From Owenia fusiformis (Eukaryota > Annelida > Polychaeta > Sabellida > Oweniidae), in NCBI GenBank assembly GCA_903813345.2, contig CAIIXF020000011.1, positions 15,235,754 through 15,299,753 of the forward strand: DNA of 64,000 nucleotides, read 5' to 3'. The notes below the pieces were generated by a model. That model ran no database searches. It was not told where the DNA came from and saw nothing but the letters and a program-made list of their open reading frames with translations. The position numbers and the translations under genes are program-made. Of the stretch, positions 1 through 10,431 are shown one piece after another. How positions within the stretch are numbered: position 1 is the first letter of the stretch; every line of letters starts with the position of its first letter.

Positions 1-590
1 TTATGAATTAAGTATAAAATTTTCTCAGGAATCCGAATCCGCAAATCAAATTTCGATTCGGCTTCCTGTTCGGAAGTTATGGCGTTTTGAAAATTCAAAA
101 ATCGCTAAATTTGGTGCCTCATGTTAATTCAATGGGAAAAAATATTTTTTTGAAGTGTAAAATACGAGATATAGACTAAGCACAGCTAAACATAATGGAA
201 GCCCATAAAAGAAAGGGACCTCAAAACCTTCTTTTCATAAAAATTTGGACACCAAAATCCCTAGGTCAAAATCTAGGTCAAATTCATAGTTTTTCCTTAT
301 TTTTGTGATTCTGACACTATATTTAAATGATTTCCTTCAAAATTTTGTATACAGGTAGGAAAGAGTGTGCTAATAGTGTTAGCCTTTTGCCGTCAGAAAG
401 TATTTTGACCCACTTTTGAGATATGGTGTCCGAAAAGTAGGTCAAAATAAAAAGTTCTCCAAATTTAACATATTAGTTATGAATTAAGGGTAGAATTTTC
501 TCAGGAATCCGAGTCTGCAAACCAAATTTCGATCCGACTTCCGGTTTGAAAGTTATGGCATTTTGAAATTTCGAGAAAAATCGATCTGAT
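1..590 (+). repeat. Diverged direct repeat pair (1-115 and 477-590)
   Basis: Two ~110-bp segments 476 bp apart share the order TTATGAATTAAG, TTTTCTCAGGAATCCGA, CAAATTTCGAT and GAAAGTTATGGC-like blocks, with scattered substitutions. The intervening ~360 bp is AT-rich and not recognisable. No ORF or terminal inverted repeat is visible, so this is either an old tandem duplication or part of an interspersed repeat cut by the window edge. Confidence 0.6.
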
Positions 591-640
591 GGTATCCTGA
601 TAGAAAGTCAAGAGTAGAGAAGAAAATATTGAAAACTGCA

Positions 641-885
641 TCCATCCTTCCTTTGTGATCCTATCGTATCCTTTTAATCTACCTTTCCTTCGTATCCTCT
701 CCTTCCTATCCTTCCTATTCTATTCCTTCTTCCTATTCTATTCTATCATTCTTTCCTATTCTATCCTATCGTTCCTTCCTATTCTAGCCTATCCTTCCTT
801 CCTTTTTCATCCATCCATCCATCTTTTTCTGGATGACTCAGCTTATTTTGGATGACTCGGCTTATTCTGGATGACTCGGCTAAAA
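641..885 (+). repeat. Pyrimidine-rich microsatellite tract followed by a 19-bp tandem repeat
   Basis: From 641 to about 830 the plus strand is almost pure T/C, built of TTCCTATTCTA and CATC variants. It ends in three copies of GGATGACTCGGCTTATTCT starting at 831, 850 and 869 (period 19). The 66-aa reading frame over the tract is only low-complexity sequence. The following 890-1190 is AT-rich with nothing recognised. Confidence 0.7.
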
Positions 886-1208
886 AAAGTCTAGATCTGG
901 AGTCTGAAATTGAACTTCGTTCAATTTCCAAAGTCTAGTTTCAATTGCTTCTCGCCAATTTCTAAACATGTTGTCCATAGTTCAATTTCAATATATATCA
1001 TAAAATATAAGGCTGAGGATCATGTATAAATGGCATGGCACTCAAAGGATTGCCTTAAATAATTTCTACTTATTCCCTATTTAGAAAAAAACAATTTTTT
1101 TTATAATTAATGTCACAAAATTCTATGTTTTCAGAAAAAAACAAAATGTTCCCATGTACTCTGTACTTGTAATGCATATAAATGACAGAGGGACCCTTAC
1201 GGAAATAC

Positions 1209-1463
1209 ATTGCTGCGGCAGCGCTGCCGCAGCGCTGCCGCAGCAAATTGGCTCCAAATGTTGGATGCAGGTAATTGCAGCCAATCGCTGCGGCAGCATG
1301 ATGCTGCGGCAGCATCATATTTGCAGCGAATTGGCTCAGACAGCGCTGCAGTTAATTGCAGCCTTCTCGGAGCTGGCTCCGACAGGGCTGCAGCAGCGAA
1401 TTGGCTCCGACAGCGCTGCAGTTAATTGCAGCCTTCTCGGAGCTGGCTCCGACAGGGCTGCAG
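1209..1463 (+). repeat. Left CTGCGGCAG array and 70-bp tandem duplication
   Basis: Alternating GCTGCGGCAGC and GCTGCCGCAGC blocks (1209-1320) form long self-complementary stretches. They are followed by two nearly identical 70-bp units starting at 1326 and 1396 (GCGAATTGGCTC...GACAGGGCTGCAG). The 132-aa frame here is a by-product of the absence of stop codons in CTG/GCG repeats. Confidence 0.7.
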
Positions 1464-1959
1464 TATTTTCCCGCTCTTTTTATACCAAAAGAAAGATGGC
1501 TGACAAAGAATGTTCAACTGTAAGAGATTTGGGTAATTTTATGATTTTATAATAATAGTATGAAAATGACCAATCAAATATAGATTCAGAAGTTACTGAC
1601 ATATACTTGAACATTCTGCATGTCTATTTTGTGAGAGATAAAATGTAAGTATGCTGTGTTATTCCAGTTTAGATGGGCAAATCTCATTTTCTTTGTGAAT
1701 TTATAAAGGCTAAATTTTAATTCTATTCATACAGTCAAAGTGGTCAAGCATAAGTGTGTTGTGTATGAGGATTGTACCATGCAGTAAAAATATAAGGTAT
1801 TTTATAAAGATTATGAAGATAAATACTGCTGGAGGCATAGAGGGTCCTTCAATAACTGGAGCCTTCTGGCCTTCAGGACAATTCTGAATGGGTAAAATCA
1901 CCAGTGATGTCCCATAATAATTGCTTATATCGTCTTACGTCCCGGGCCAACCTAAAATG

Positions 1960-2290
1960 AACAATTTGCGTGAGATTTCCAAAAATTGTGGTACTTTTAT
2001 GGGAGATTTTTCCAAAATCTGGTAGTTTTTAAAAAAATTGGTAGTTTTCGCTGTAGATTTTTAAAAATCGGGAGTTTTTGAGGTAAATTTTAAAACAACT
2101 GAAGTTTTTACGGTAGATTTGAAATAAAACAGTACTTTTTTAAAAGCAGATTATCTCAAATTTTTTTCTAATAAAAGCAATAGTTTTTGTGGTAAATTCT
2201 GCTAAAAGTGGTACTTTTATTGGAGATTTTTGACAAAATCTGTAGTTTTTGCAAGAGAATTTTGAAAAAACTTTGGACTTTACCTTAATT
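1960..2290 (+). repeat. Degenerate ~40-bp tandem repeat
   Basis: About seven diverged units of the pattern GGTAGTTTTTGNGGTAGATTTT, each followed by A-rich sequence, succeed one another at roughly 35-45 bp spacing. No coding potential is seen. 2290-3120 is AT-rich, without a feature I can support. Confidence 0.5.
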
Positions 2291-3164
2291 AGTACGCTTT
2301 GCATGGCCAGATTTGAATATTCACGGGAATAACATATACTTCGAATTTGTGTGTCCCTACCCAATTTTGCATATTATTTGATGTTTTGGGTTCGTATAGT
2401 AGAAAATGAATTTTGTAGACAATAATGCATAATGGGTAAGAGTAATGCAAGAAAAAGGTTTTAAATATAGCTAATAAATAGGTAATACTCTGATAATTCT
2501 CATCTAACACTACCTTGTTGTTACAATGTAATTTTCATTTTATAATCAGTCAATATTCTACATGAGCGTTGAATGGTAATTTGAACACCTATGTATTTAT
2601 TAACGTAATTCTCTCTAATTTGCGTGATAATTTTTTTAGTTGTTTGTTAGCTAAGAATTAATAGAGTATTACCTATTTATTGTCAATATTTTCCCATTGA
2701 TTTATTTCACTTGGGCCCTCATTGATAAAAACAATAAAATGCCCCAAAGCATCTCGAAACTAATAAAATAAGGGGTCGGGAAAGGGCTAAAACCATGAGA
2801 CTCAAGTCAAACAAGAGGAAATCTATGAAAATTCAATATTAAGATTTAAGAAATCCAAAAATTGTGCATTGCTTTCTTGTTAACTCATATAGGCAATCAA
2901 GTCGTAAACAAGGTAGAAAGTGTGTGTGTGAAAAATGTACAAATAACTCAGTCTGATTACCACCATGTTTCTGACAATGTTTGTTCAGTTAGGCAAACTG
3001 GGGGATATAACCCAACAAAATCACAGCCATGCAACTATAATGGAAGAGATAGGCATCCATCATATTGGGTGAGATGTTTTCAATCCCCCTCCCCCTAAAA
3101 TACCTCAGGCCAATGGTAGCCTTCTCTGCAATTGCAGTGGTTAACCGCAGCTCAAGTCCCAGAG

Positions 3165-3495
3165 TGAAATGGCTCCGACAGTGCTGCGGTTAACTGCAGC
3201 CTTCTCGCAGCATGCTGCGGCAGCGCTGCGGCAGCGCTGCGGCAGCCTAATTTGCATGCTGCGGGAGCGCTGCGGCAGCAGGCTGCGGCAGCGCTGCGGC
3301 AGCCTAATTTGCATGCTGCGGGAGCGCTGCGGCAGCAGGCTGCGGCAGCGCTGCGGCAGCCTAATTTGCATGATAAATTCCAATGTGCTGCCGCAGCGCT
3401 GCGGCAGCATGCTGCGGGAGCGCTGCGGCAGCAGGCTGCGGCAGCGCTGCGGCAGCGCTGCGGCAGCAGGCTGCGGCAGCGCTGCGGCAGCAGGC
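3165..3495 (+). repeat. Right CTGCGGCAG array with a 57-bp higher unit
   Basis: CTGCGGCAG and CTGCGGGAG decamers are organised into a 57-bp unit that starts CCTAATTTGCATGCTGCGG at 3246, 3303 and (truncated) 3360. Each unit carries ATTTGCAT, the octamer motif bound by POU factors in animals. The array is GC-rich in an AT-rich background and palindromic at many scales. ORFs on both strands here are repeat artefacts. Confidence 0.7.
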
Positions 3496-3867
3496 TGTGA
3501 GAGCCAGTAAATTTCCGTAAGGGGAATTGTGATCTTGAATTATATTGTATTGAAATGAGTTCCAAGATCATGATTAAAAACTACATGTATATAAGCTTTA
3601 GTATTGTCTTCATTAACAAGGTAATCTGAATCAAGAGGTGTTACTTGCATTTTCAATATTAAATAATATATAAAACCCTTTAAGTAAATAAAGATTTTGT
3701 AGTTTTTAATATAAGGCCCTTCATCAGAATGCCAACATATAATTAATTTTGAATGGCCTAATCTGTGCATGCAGTTATGTAGTGTACATGTATGCCCACT
3801 AGCAGCCATATTGAAAACATAAACCAGTCAGCCTTATTTTCATCACAAAAGTTAAGTTTTAGTGGTG

Positions 3868-3962
3868 AGCCCACACTCCCACAAAAATGATATTTGCAGA
3901 GAAGCTACTTTGCAGTCTCTGCATTATACAATTTCAATATCTTTTTTGTGGGAGTGTGGGCT
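3868..3962. repeat. 95-bp hairpin element with perfect 20-bp inverted repeat
   Basis: AGCCCACACTCCCACAAAAA (3868-3887) is perfectly complementary to 3943-3962. An inner stem (GATATT / AATATC and TGCAGAGA / TCTCTGCA) lies within the loop. This could be a tiny MITE or a structured RNA locus. No target duplication could be assigned. Confidence 0.6.
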
Positions 3963-4935
3963 GATGGTTAAATTTTCAACGAAACTAAATGAGCACCATG
4001 CTAAAACTTGATAACAAATGGACAAAAAATGACAATGTTTTCCAGATTTGCAATGGTAAACTTCATACAAAGCTAGATTTTTTTAAAGGGTTCCGATAAG
4101 CTTCCCGTATAAAAACAATATGGCGGCTCCTGGATCAGTTCATTTTTAAGAAATAAGGGGAGTTCTGTTAAATCCAGTTTATTGAAATTGTCTTTGAGAT
4201 AAAGTAATCCGTTTATAATGATTTTGAAAACGTTATCCATAGAGTGATTGCGTTTAAAGAATATGTACAACAGCCAATATAAATCCTTGTATTAGAACTA
4301 CTTTGTTTCATTTGTAGGATATTTCATATGCCAAGCTGTGTGCTAATACGTTATGGGGAAATTTAGATGTCAATTTTTCCTTATTATACACAAATAGACG
4401 ATCCTGAACTTCACCCATAAATGTGGAATTAATTTGTCAAAATAAAAATCACCCTTTTATAAATGTGTGACGATCTATAATATACTTATGCTATATAACA
4501 GTTAGAGGTGTTGACACAACGACCTCGAGCCTGTGAACCCTTGAGTATTATTCCGGGATCGGGCCTTTTATACTAAACGGTGAGCAACACCAGAAACGAG
4601 CGTTCGATTTGCTAAACGATATTCGTCACCCTTTAATGTTCTACTCCGAATGCTTGTATGCCATATGTTCCATGTAATAAATTCTATGTAATGATAAGTT
4701 ATGATATTATTTTGATGGTAAACAAAGTGTGTACCCATATTCAGACAGCCTTGTGATAGGGGTTCTTTAACTGCCAATTTTTCAAAGAAACTGAATACTA
4801 ATGCCACTTTTTGAAATTGCACATTTCAAGAAAAAAGATTTACCTACAACTTGCAATTGGTCTTAAAAGTAAATGGAAGAATGAGTTTTTTGGAAAAAGT
4901 CTTAAATTGACCAATAAATGGACCTGTTCTTTAAT
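3963..4935. other. No recognisable feature
   Basis: AT-rich sequence with stops in all frames. The longest frames (about 65-85 codons) have no family resemblance. Nothing can be supported here. Confidence 0.5.
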
Positions 4936-5217
4936 TTCCAGGAATTCACTTTCATTTTTGCTTAATTTCTAACTTTGATGCACTATGAAAACCTAATACT
5001 TACCCACACTTCATACTATTTTGCGTTTGTTACACCTGCTCCACCTACCCTACCCCTGGGTTACTATAGCAACCATATTAGTCTACTGACCTTTATGATA
5101 TAAAACTTTCTCAATTCATTCACAACTAATATGGACACATTTTTTCCAAAATTCAGCGAGATTGAAAAGAAAACAACTAAAATACAGCATCATTCCTGAA
5201 ACATATGAAACACCCTG
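4936..5217 (-). mobile_element. Right-end relic of the mariner-like family found at 10432-11513
   Basis: This segment matches 11180-11513 through the landmarks GGAATTCACTTTCATTTTTG, TGTTACACCTGCTCCACC, GGTTACTATAGCAACCATAT and the terminal TTCCTGAAACATATG...ACACCCTG, and ends next to TA (5218-5219). No matching left end is found upstream, so it is a truncated copy. Confidence 0.65.
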
Positions 5218-5339
5218 TAGATTAGCTGTAATGTATTTACAGTACAACATTGGTGGCTAAGTAGCTAATTATTAAGTATAATATGAAACTCTGTTTGAGG
5301 TCTATGTTGGGTTTGTTGGTAGCTTATTTCAAGTCAAAG

Positions 5340-5625
5340 ATAAATACTGAATGGGAAAACATGTACTTTGATTGGTTACTCGGAAGAATGAAACATTTTG
5401 ACAGAAGAAAGGAGTTGATTGGAAAGAATGTTATTTTCAGAGGTCAATTGGCTTGCTTACTTATGTTGCTAGCTGACATTTAGTCAAGGAGAAACATTAA
5501 ATGGGACATGCTGGACATGTGCTTTGACTAGGAACTAAGATACAAATGACACATTTTGATACAACATACCCTGTAGACCAGGAAAAGGAGTTGATTGGAA
5601 AGAATGTTATTTTCAGGTATATATT
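5340..5625 (+). repeat. Diverged ~177-bp tandem duplication
   Basis: GGAGTTGATTGGAAAGAATG followed by TTATTTTCAG occurs at 5410 and again at 5587, with further weak similarity upstream of each (TTTGAT/ACTNGGAA, ACATTTTGA). No coding function is seen. Confidence 0.5.
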
Positions 5626-5843
5626 ATCTCATTCCATACATGGTATACATTTTCAGTTATGCAATAAAAGTAGATTATTTTAGTCAAGATTTCAATTTTT
5701 ACATTTCTAGAAATTTTATCCACTGATAAATTTAGATTGCCATTTTTTGTCATCATAATTCCAGTAAAACTGCTCATTGGATTCAATGCAGATTTCAACT
5801 ATTGTTAGGTAATGTTCTGAAGATCTTGTGCAACACCTTTGAA

Positions 5844-6051
5844 TTATTATCCCATCGAACAAAGTTCGGAGGGATATAGGGAACGCCTCTGTCCGTACAA
5901 ACGTCCATCCGTCCGGCAATAACTCAAATACCATTGGCCCGATTTTTTTTATATTTTGTACACATATAGTCAATGAGGTTAGAAGTTCTGCTCGAAAGTC
6001 AATTTTCAAAATTGTTGCCATTTAAAAATTGTGGCCATTTTAGTGCCGATT
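5844..6051 (+). repeat. Interspersed repeat module beginning with a CCCATCGAAC...GTTCGG hairpin, copy 1
   Basis: The segment starts TTATTATCCCATCGAAC, then AAAGTTCGGAGGGATATAGG, then a GTCCGTAC / GTCCATCCGTCCGG tract and a CAAATACCATTGGCCCGATT block. A second copy begins at 7044. GTCCGTC-type repeats of this layout are common in invertebrate genomes. This copy is followed directly by the 6052-6911 palindrome. Confidence 0.6.
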
Positions 6052-6911
6052 TTACAGTAATTTAGGTACTGCATATAAAACTGTAATAGCAATATGTTTT
6101 AAGGTGCCATGGAAGTTAACAAAACAAAATGTGACAAAACCATGCTGGATTTTGAAAATTTTTGGAACCAAGATAACAGAGTTCTGTTTGGACCTCCAGT
6201 CAGTTTAACTAGTTCCACATATCATTTACATGACTGGGAACACAATGGAAATGGTCAGAATGACCATAAACATGAAGAAACAACCTTTCAGCTCTCTGAA
6301 AATGTGACTGGAAATAGCTAAGAGTAGGTGCTCAGGAAAGGTCACTGAACAGAATCTCTTGACTTTTTCAGAAAATGTGCCCATCATATTGCTATAAATG
6401 ATACAATTTTAAAAAATTTGATATCATTCTTAGAAAAAGAAAAAAATGAAAAAAAAATGAATTGAAAATCGATCTACTTTCCTTTTTACAACAGCCATTA
6501 TTGTTTCAGACAATTTTTTTAAATTTTAAAGATTGTATCATTTAGAGCAAATTGGACACATTTTCTGAAAACATGAAAAGATTCTGTTCATTGACCTTTC
6601 CTGAGCACCTACTTTTAGCTATTTTTCACTATTTTTCAGTCACATTTTCAGAGGGCTGAAAAGGTTATTTCGTCATGTTTATGGTCATTCTGACCATTTC
6701 CATTGTGTTCCTGGTCATTTAAGTGATATGTGGAACTAGTTAAACTGACTGGAGGTCCAAACAGAGCTCAGCTGTTATCTTGGTTCCAAAAATTTTCAAA
6801 ATCCAGCATGGTTTTGTCACATTTTGTTTTGTCATTTCCTGTTAATTACTTCCATGGTACCTTAAACATATTGCTATTACAGTTTCATATGCAGTACCTA
6901 AATTACTGTAA
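6052..6911. mobile_element. 0.86-kb palindromic (foldback) element with internal TTAA-flanked core
   Basis: TTACAGTAATTTAGGTACTG at 6052 is mirrored by CAGTACCTAAATTACTGTAA ending at 6911. The arms stay complementary for about 300 bp, including GGTGCCATGG / CCATGGTACC, GACCTCCAGTCAGTTTAACT and GGTCAGAATGACC blocks, around a ~200-bp AT-rich loop (about 6360-6560). TTAA at 6099-6102 and 6862-6865 borders the core, suggesting a piggyBac-type MITE lying in inverted copies of its host repeat. The two ~70-codon frames are in the arms and are not genes. Confidence 0.65.
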
Positions 6912-6993
6912 GCATGGCACAATGTCAAATGACATTTTATGGTGTAGGTGGCCATTTTAAAAAATGGCTGCCGTTTTTATCCGAGTTATTTGA

Positions 6994-7043
6994 GGCCAGG
7001 GTGCATGTTGGGAAATTTTCAGCATTCCTCAATTGAGTCACAT
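6994..7043 (+). mobile_element. Truncated end of the TTAA MITE
   Basis: CCAGGGTGCATGTTGGGAAA followed by TTTTCAGCATTCCTCAATTG matches the left terminus of the complete element at 7336-7668. It breaks off at TTATT, where the next interspersed module (7044) begins. Confidence 0.6.
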
Positions 7044-7320
7044 GTTATTATCCCATCGAACGAAGTTCGGAGGGATATAGGGAACGCCTCCGTCCATCAT
7101 ACGTCTATCCGTCCGTCCGGACAATAATTCAAATACCGTTGGCCTGATTTTGTTCATATTTTGTACACACATACCCAATGGGGATAGAAGTTCTGCTCGA
7201 AAACCGATTTTCAAAATGGCCACCCATTTAAAAATGGCAGCAATTTTAGTGCCGATTTTACAATAATTTAGGTACTGCATATAAAACTGTAATAGCAATA
7301 TCTTTTAAATGTAAAAAAGT
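7044..7320 (+). repeat. Interspersed repeat module, copy 2
   Basis: Same order as 5844-6051 (TTATTATCCCATCGAAC, GTTCGGAGGGATATAGG, GTCCGTCCGG, GTTCTGCTCGAAA). It then continues through TTAGGTACTGCATATAAAAC and ATAGCAATATCTTTTAAATG. The last stretch is the uninterrupted counterpart of the left flank of the 6099-6865 core. Confidence 0.6.
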
Positions 7321-7335
7321 TATATAGGACATTGA

Positions 7336-7668
7336 TTAAGGACAGGGTGCATGTTGGGAAATTTTCTGCATTCCTCAATTGAGTCACATGTTATTTTTCA
7401 AACGAGAATTACTCCTTCCCCCCATTGTCTACATCTTCCAGGTTTGCACAAAGAGTGCACTTATGTGCCTAGAAAAGCCTTGTGAGAAGATTTGTTTTGT
7501 AAAATGTATAAAAAACGAAAAAATTCAGTGAATTTTCTTGTTTTTTATACACTTTATCAAAACATTCAGATATTGACAATATGGGGAAGGAGTGATTCTT
7601 GTTTGAAAAATAACATGTGGCTCAATTGAGGAATGCATAAAATTTCCCATCATGCACCCTGACCTTAA
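7336..7668. mobile_element. 333-bp TTAA-flanked MITE with ~95-bp terminal inverted repeats
   Basis: TTAA (7336) and TTAA (7665-7668) bracket termini reading GGACAGGGTGCATG and CATGCACCCTGACC. Complementarity continues through GCATTCCTCAATTGAG, CACATGTTATTTTTCAAAC and ACTCCTTCCCC for roughly 95 bp per side. TTAA duplications with short GC-rich tips are typical of piggyBac-type non-autonomous elements. Partial relatives lie at 6994, 10277-11712 and around 17640. Confidence 0.75.
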
Positions 7669-7739
7669 GCTAGAAATGTAAATACAGAAGAAATACATGG
7701 CAGCCATCTTGAAAAATGGCTGCCTTTGCACGTCATTTT

Positions 7740-8265
7740 ACGATTTTTGCTGTAACTTGAAAAGTAGTGGAGCGATTTTGTTCGTATTTGGTATGTGAAT
7801 ACTTTATGCAGGGCACAATGTCTAATGACATTTTTGGTAGTAGGCGGCCATTTTGAAAAATGGCCGCCATTTTTATGTGTGTTATTTAACATTTTTTTAC
7901 TGTAGGTCAAAAAGTAGTGGAGCGATTTTGTTCATATTTGGTATGTGAATACTTTAAGCATGGCCCAATGTCTTATGACATTTTGTGTAGTAGGCGGCCA
8001 TTTTGAGTGGTGGAGCAATTTTGTTCATATTTTATATTAGAATACTAGAAGCATGGCACACTGTCTAATGACACTTTGGGTAGTAGGCGACCATTTTGAA
8101 AAATGGCCATCATTTTTTATGTTTTTTTACCATAACTTGAAAAGTAGTGGAGTGATTTTGTTCATATTTGATATGTGAATACTTATGAGCCTTGCACTCT
8201 GTCTCATGACACTTCGCGTAGTAGGTGGCCATTTTAAAAAATGGCTGTCATTTTTATTAGCTCAC
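7740..8265 (+). repeat. Tandem ~150-bp units with GGCGGCCATTTT hairpin and YY1-like motifs
   Basis: Units contain, in order, ACTTGAAAAGTAGTGGAGCG, ATTTTGTTCATATTTG, GTGAATACTTTAAGCATGGC, ACANTGTCTAATGACA and GTAGTAGGCGGCCATTTT. AAAGTAGTGG starts at 7761, 7911 and 8141; the last spacing includes one truncated unit. In the clearest copy two 12-bp arms (7843-7854 and 7857-7868) are perfectly complementary with a 2-nt spacer. GCCGCCATTTT at 7863-7873 matches the reverse complement of the YY1 core AAAATGGCGGC. Confidence 0.7.
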
Positions 8266-8269
8266 ATGG

Positions 8270-9765
8270 TGAGCTTTCGCAATCGCTCACTTGTCCGTCT
8301 GTCTGTCCGTCCGTCTGTCCATCTGTCCGTCAACAATAGTGGCACGTTTTAAAACCTCTGTCGATAGGATTCCTGTTTTAAGTTATTTCTGTTCAACATC
8401 AATACAGAATACTCCCCTATGACTCCTGGTTCAAAAGCTCGCCTATTTTCAAAATGGCCGCCATTTTTGTCTCGCGAAATTCACTTTTGACTGGCACGTT
8501 TTAAAACCTCTGTCGATAGGATTCCTGTTTTAAGTTATTTCTGTTCAACATCAATACAGAAAACTCCCCTATGACTCCTGGTTCAAAAGCTCGCATATTT
8601 TAAAAATGGCCACCATTTTTGTCTCGCGAAATTCACTTTTGACCCATTTCCTAGCTTTACAAATAATTTCAGGTGTCCTACATTGTAAAAATCTGTGTCA
8701 ATGTAAAGAGTAGATATATGAAATAATTTTGTTACAAAAAATCAGCGAAAAATTATATCTATTTTTTTATTTTCGGCCATTTTAGTTAACATTGATTTGT
8801 CCATCTGACTTGTGAAATCCACTTTTCAATCAACAACAGTGGCACGTTTTAAAACCTCTGTCGATAGGATTCCTGTTTTGAGTTATTTCTGTTCAACATC
8901 AATACAGAAAACTCCCCTATTACTCCTGGCTCAAAAGCTCGCCTATTTTCAGAATGGCCGCCATTTGTGTCTCGCGAAATTCACTTTTGACCTATTTCCT
9001 AGCTTTACAAATAATTTCAAGTGTCCTGCATTGTAAAAAGCCACTTTAGTTAACATTGATTTGTCCATCTGTCTCGCAAAATCCACTTTTGGACCATTTG
9101 CCTTAAACCCTCTGTCGATAGGATTCCTGTTTTAAGTTAATTTTGTTCAACATCAATACAAAAAACTCTCCTATGACTCTTGGTTCAAAAGCTCGCCTAT
9201 TTTCAAAATGGCCACCATTCTTGTCTCATGAAATTCACTTTTGGCCCATTTCCTAGCTTTACAAATAATTTCAGCTGTCCTGCATTGTAAAAAGCCATGT
9301 CACTGTAAAGAGTAGTTGTATGAAATAATTTTGTTACAAAAAATCGGCAAAATATGATATCAGTTTTTTTTATTTTCAGCCATTTTAGTTAACATTGATT
9401 CGTCCATCTGTCTCTCAGTCAGTCCAAAAAAGTGGCAAGTTTTAAACCTCTGTCAACACTTTTTAAATCCTCTGTAGATAGGATTCCTGATTTAAAATAA
9501 TTTTGTTCAACATCAATAAAGAAAAAAAACCTGTGACTCCTGCTTCAAAATCTCGCCTAATTTCAAAATGGCCACCAATTTTGTCTCGGGAAATTCACTT
9601 TTGGCCCATTTCCTAGCTTTACAAATAAGTTCAGGTGTCCTGCATTGTAAAAAGCCATGTCTTTGTAAAGAGTAGTTGTATGAAATAATTTTGTCACAAA
9701 AAATCTGCAAAAAATTATACCCGTCTTTTTTATTTTCACTTTTGAGCAACACCATGTAAGCCCAG
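8270..9765 (+). repeat. GTCCGTC-headed tandem repeats with ACCTCTGTCGATAGGATTCC core
   Basis: A TAGCTCACATGGTGAGCTTT hairpin and a GTCCGTC/GTCTGTC tract (8290-8332) lead into about five diverged units. Each contains GGCACGTTTTAAAACCTCTG, TCGATAGGATTCCTGTTTTA, TTCAACATCAATACAGAA, TCAAAAGCTCGCCTATTTTC and AAATGGCCGCCATTTTTGTC. The core recurs near 8340, 8490, 8840, 9105 and 9475, so spacing varies between ~150 and ~370 bp because of internal losses. No coding potential is seen. Confidence 0.65.
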
Positions 9766-9769
9766 TACC

Positions 9770-10235
9770 CACGGTACTAATTTTTACATTTTTCACTATA
9801 ACTTGAAAAGTATTGGAGCGATTTTGTTCATATTTGATATGTGAATACTTTAAGCATGGCACATTGTCTAATAAACTTTAAAGAGTAGTCAGCCATTTTG
9901 AAAAATGGCCACCATTTTTATGTGTGTTATTTTACATTTTTTATTATAATTCAAAAAATTTTAGAGAGATTTTGTTCATATTTGATATGTGAATACTCGT
10001 AAGGATTGCATACTGTCTTATGACATTTTGGGTAGTAGGCGGCCATTTTAAAAAATGGCCAGCATTTACATGTATGTGTGCGATTTTTTAAGAATTTTGT
10101 ATGTGGCTACTTAAAAGCATATTACTTCTTCTGATGACAATTTGACTAGTGAGCAACCGTTTTGAAAATGGTCTTTCTTATGGGTGTTATTTTATGATAT
10201 TTGCTCTATATTTTGTTTGTAAAAATGCCAGCCTG
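9770..10235 (+). repeat. Further ~150-bp units, diverged
   Basis: Three diverged copies of the 7740-8265 unit, with ACTTGAAAAGTATTGGAGCG, GTGAATACTTTAAGCATGGC and GGCCATTTTAAAAAATGGCC landmarks. The copy at 9840-9875 (CTTTAAGCATGGCACATTG) preserves the uninterrupted target sequence into which the LTR element at 12032 inserted. Confidence 0.65.
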
Positions 10236-10431
10236 TTCGATGGGATTCGCTACGCTTTGGCGTTGCCGTTGTTCTGGTTTTTTAAACAAAAATAACTCCT
10301 TCCCCACATTGTCTAGATCTTCCAGGTTTGCACAAAAATGCACTTATGTGCCTAGAAAAGCCTTGTGAGAAGATTTGTTTTGTAAAATGTATAAAAAACG
10401 AGAAAATACACTGAAAAAATTTTCTGAATTA

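Larger units (their letters stand above)
1194..3523. mobile_element. Candidate 2.3-kb element bounded by 13-bp inverted repeats and GC-rich subterminal arrays
   Basis: CCCTTACGGAAAT at 1194-1206 is exactly the reverse complement of ATTTCCGTAAGGG at 3511-3523. Just inside both ends lie arrays of the GC-rich motif CTGCGGCAG and related GGCTCCGACAG / GTTAATTGCAGCC blocks (1209-1463 and about 3165-3495), which occur nowhere else in the window. Symmetric subterminal arrays with short terminal inverted repeats suggest a non-autonomous DNA transposon. No clear target-site duplication or transposase is visible. The alternative is two separate related insertions in opposite orientation. Confidence 0.4.

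Noticed and set aside
1154-1552. 132-codon frame and overlapping frames in CTGCGGCAG arrays (also 3141-3571)
   Set aside because: Stop-poor GC-rich tandem repeat open on both strands; no domain or start context.
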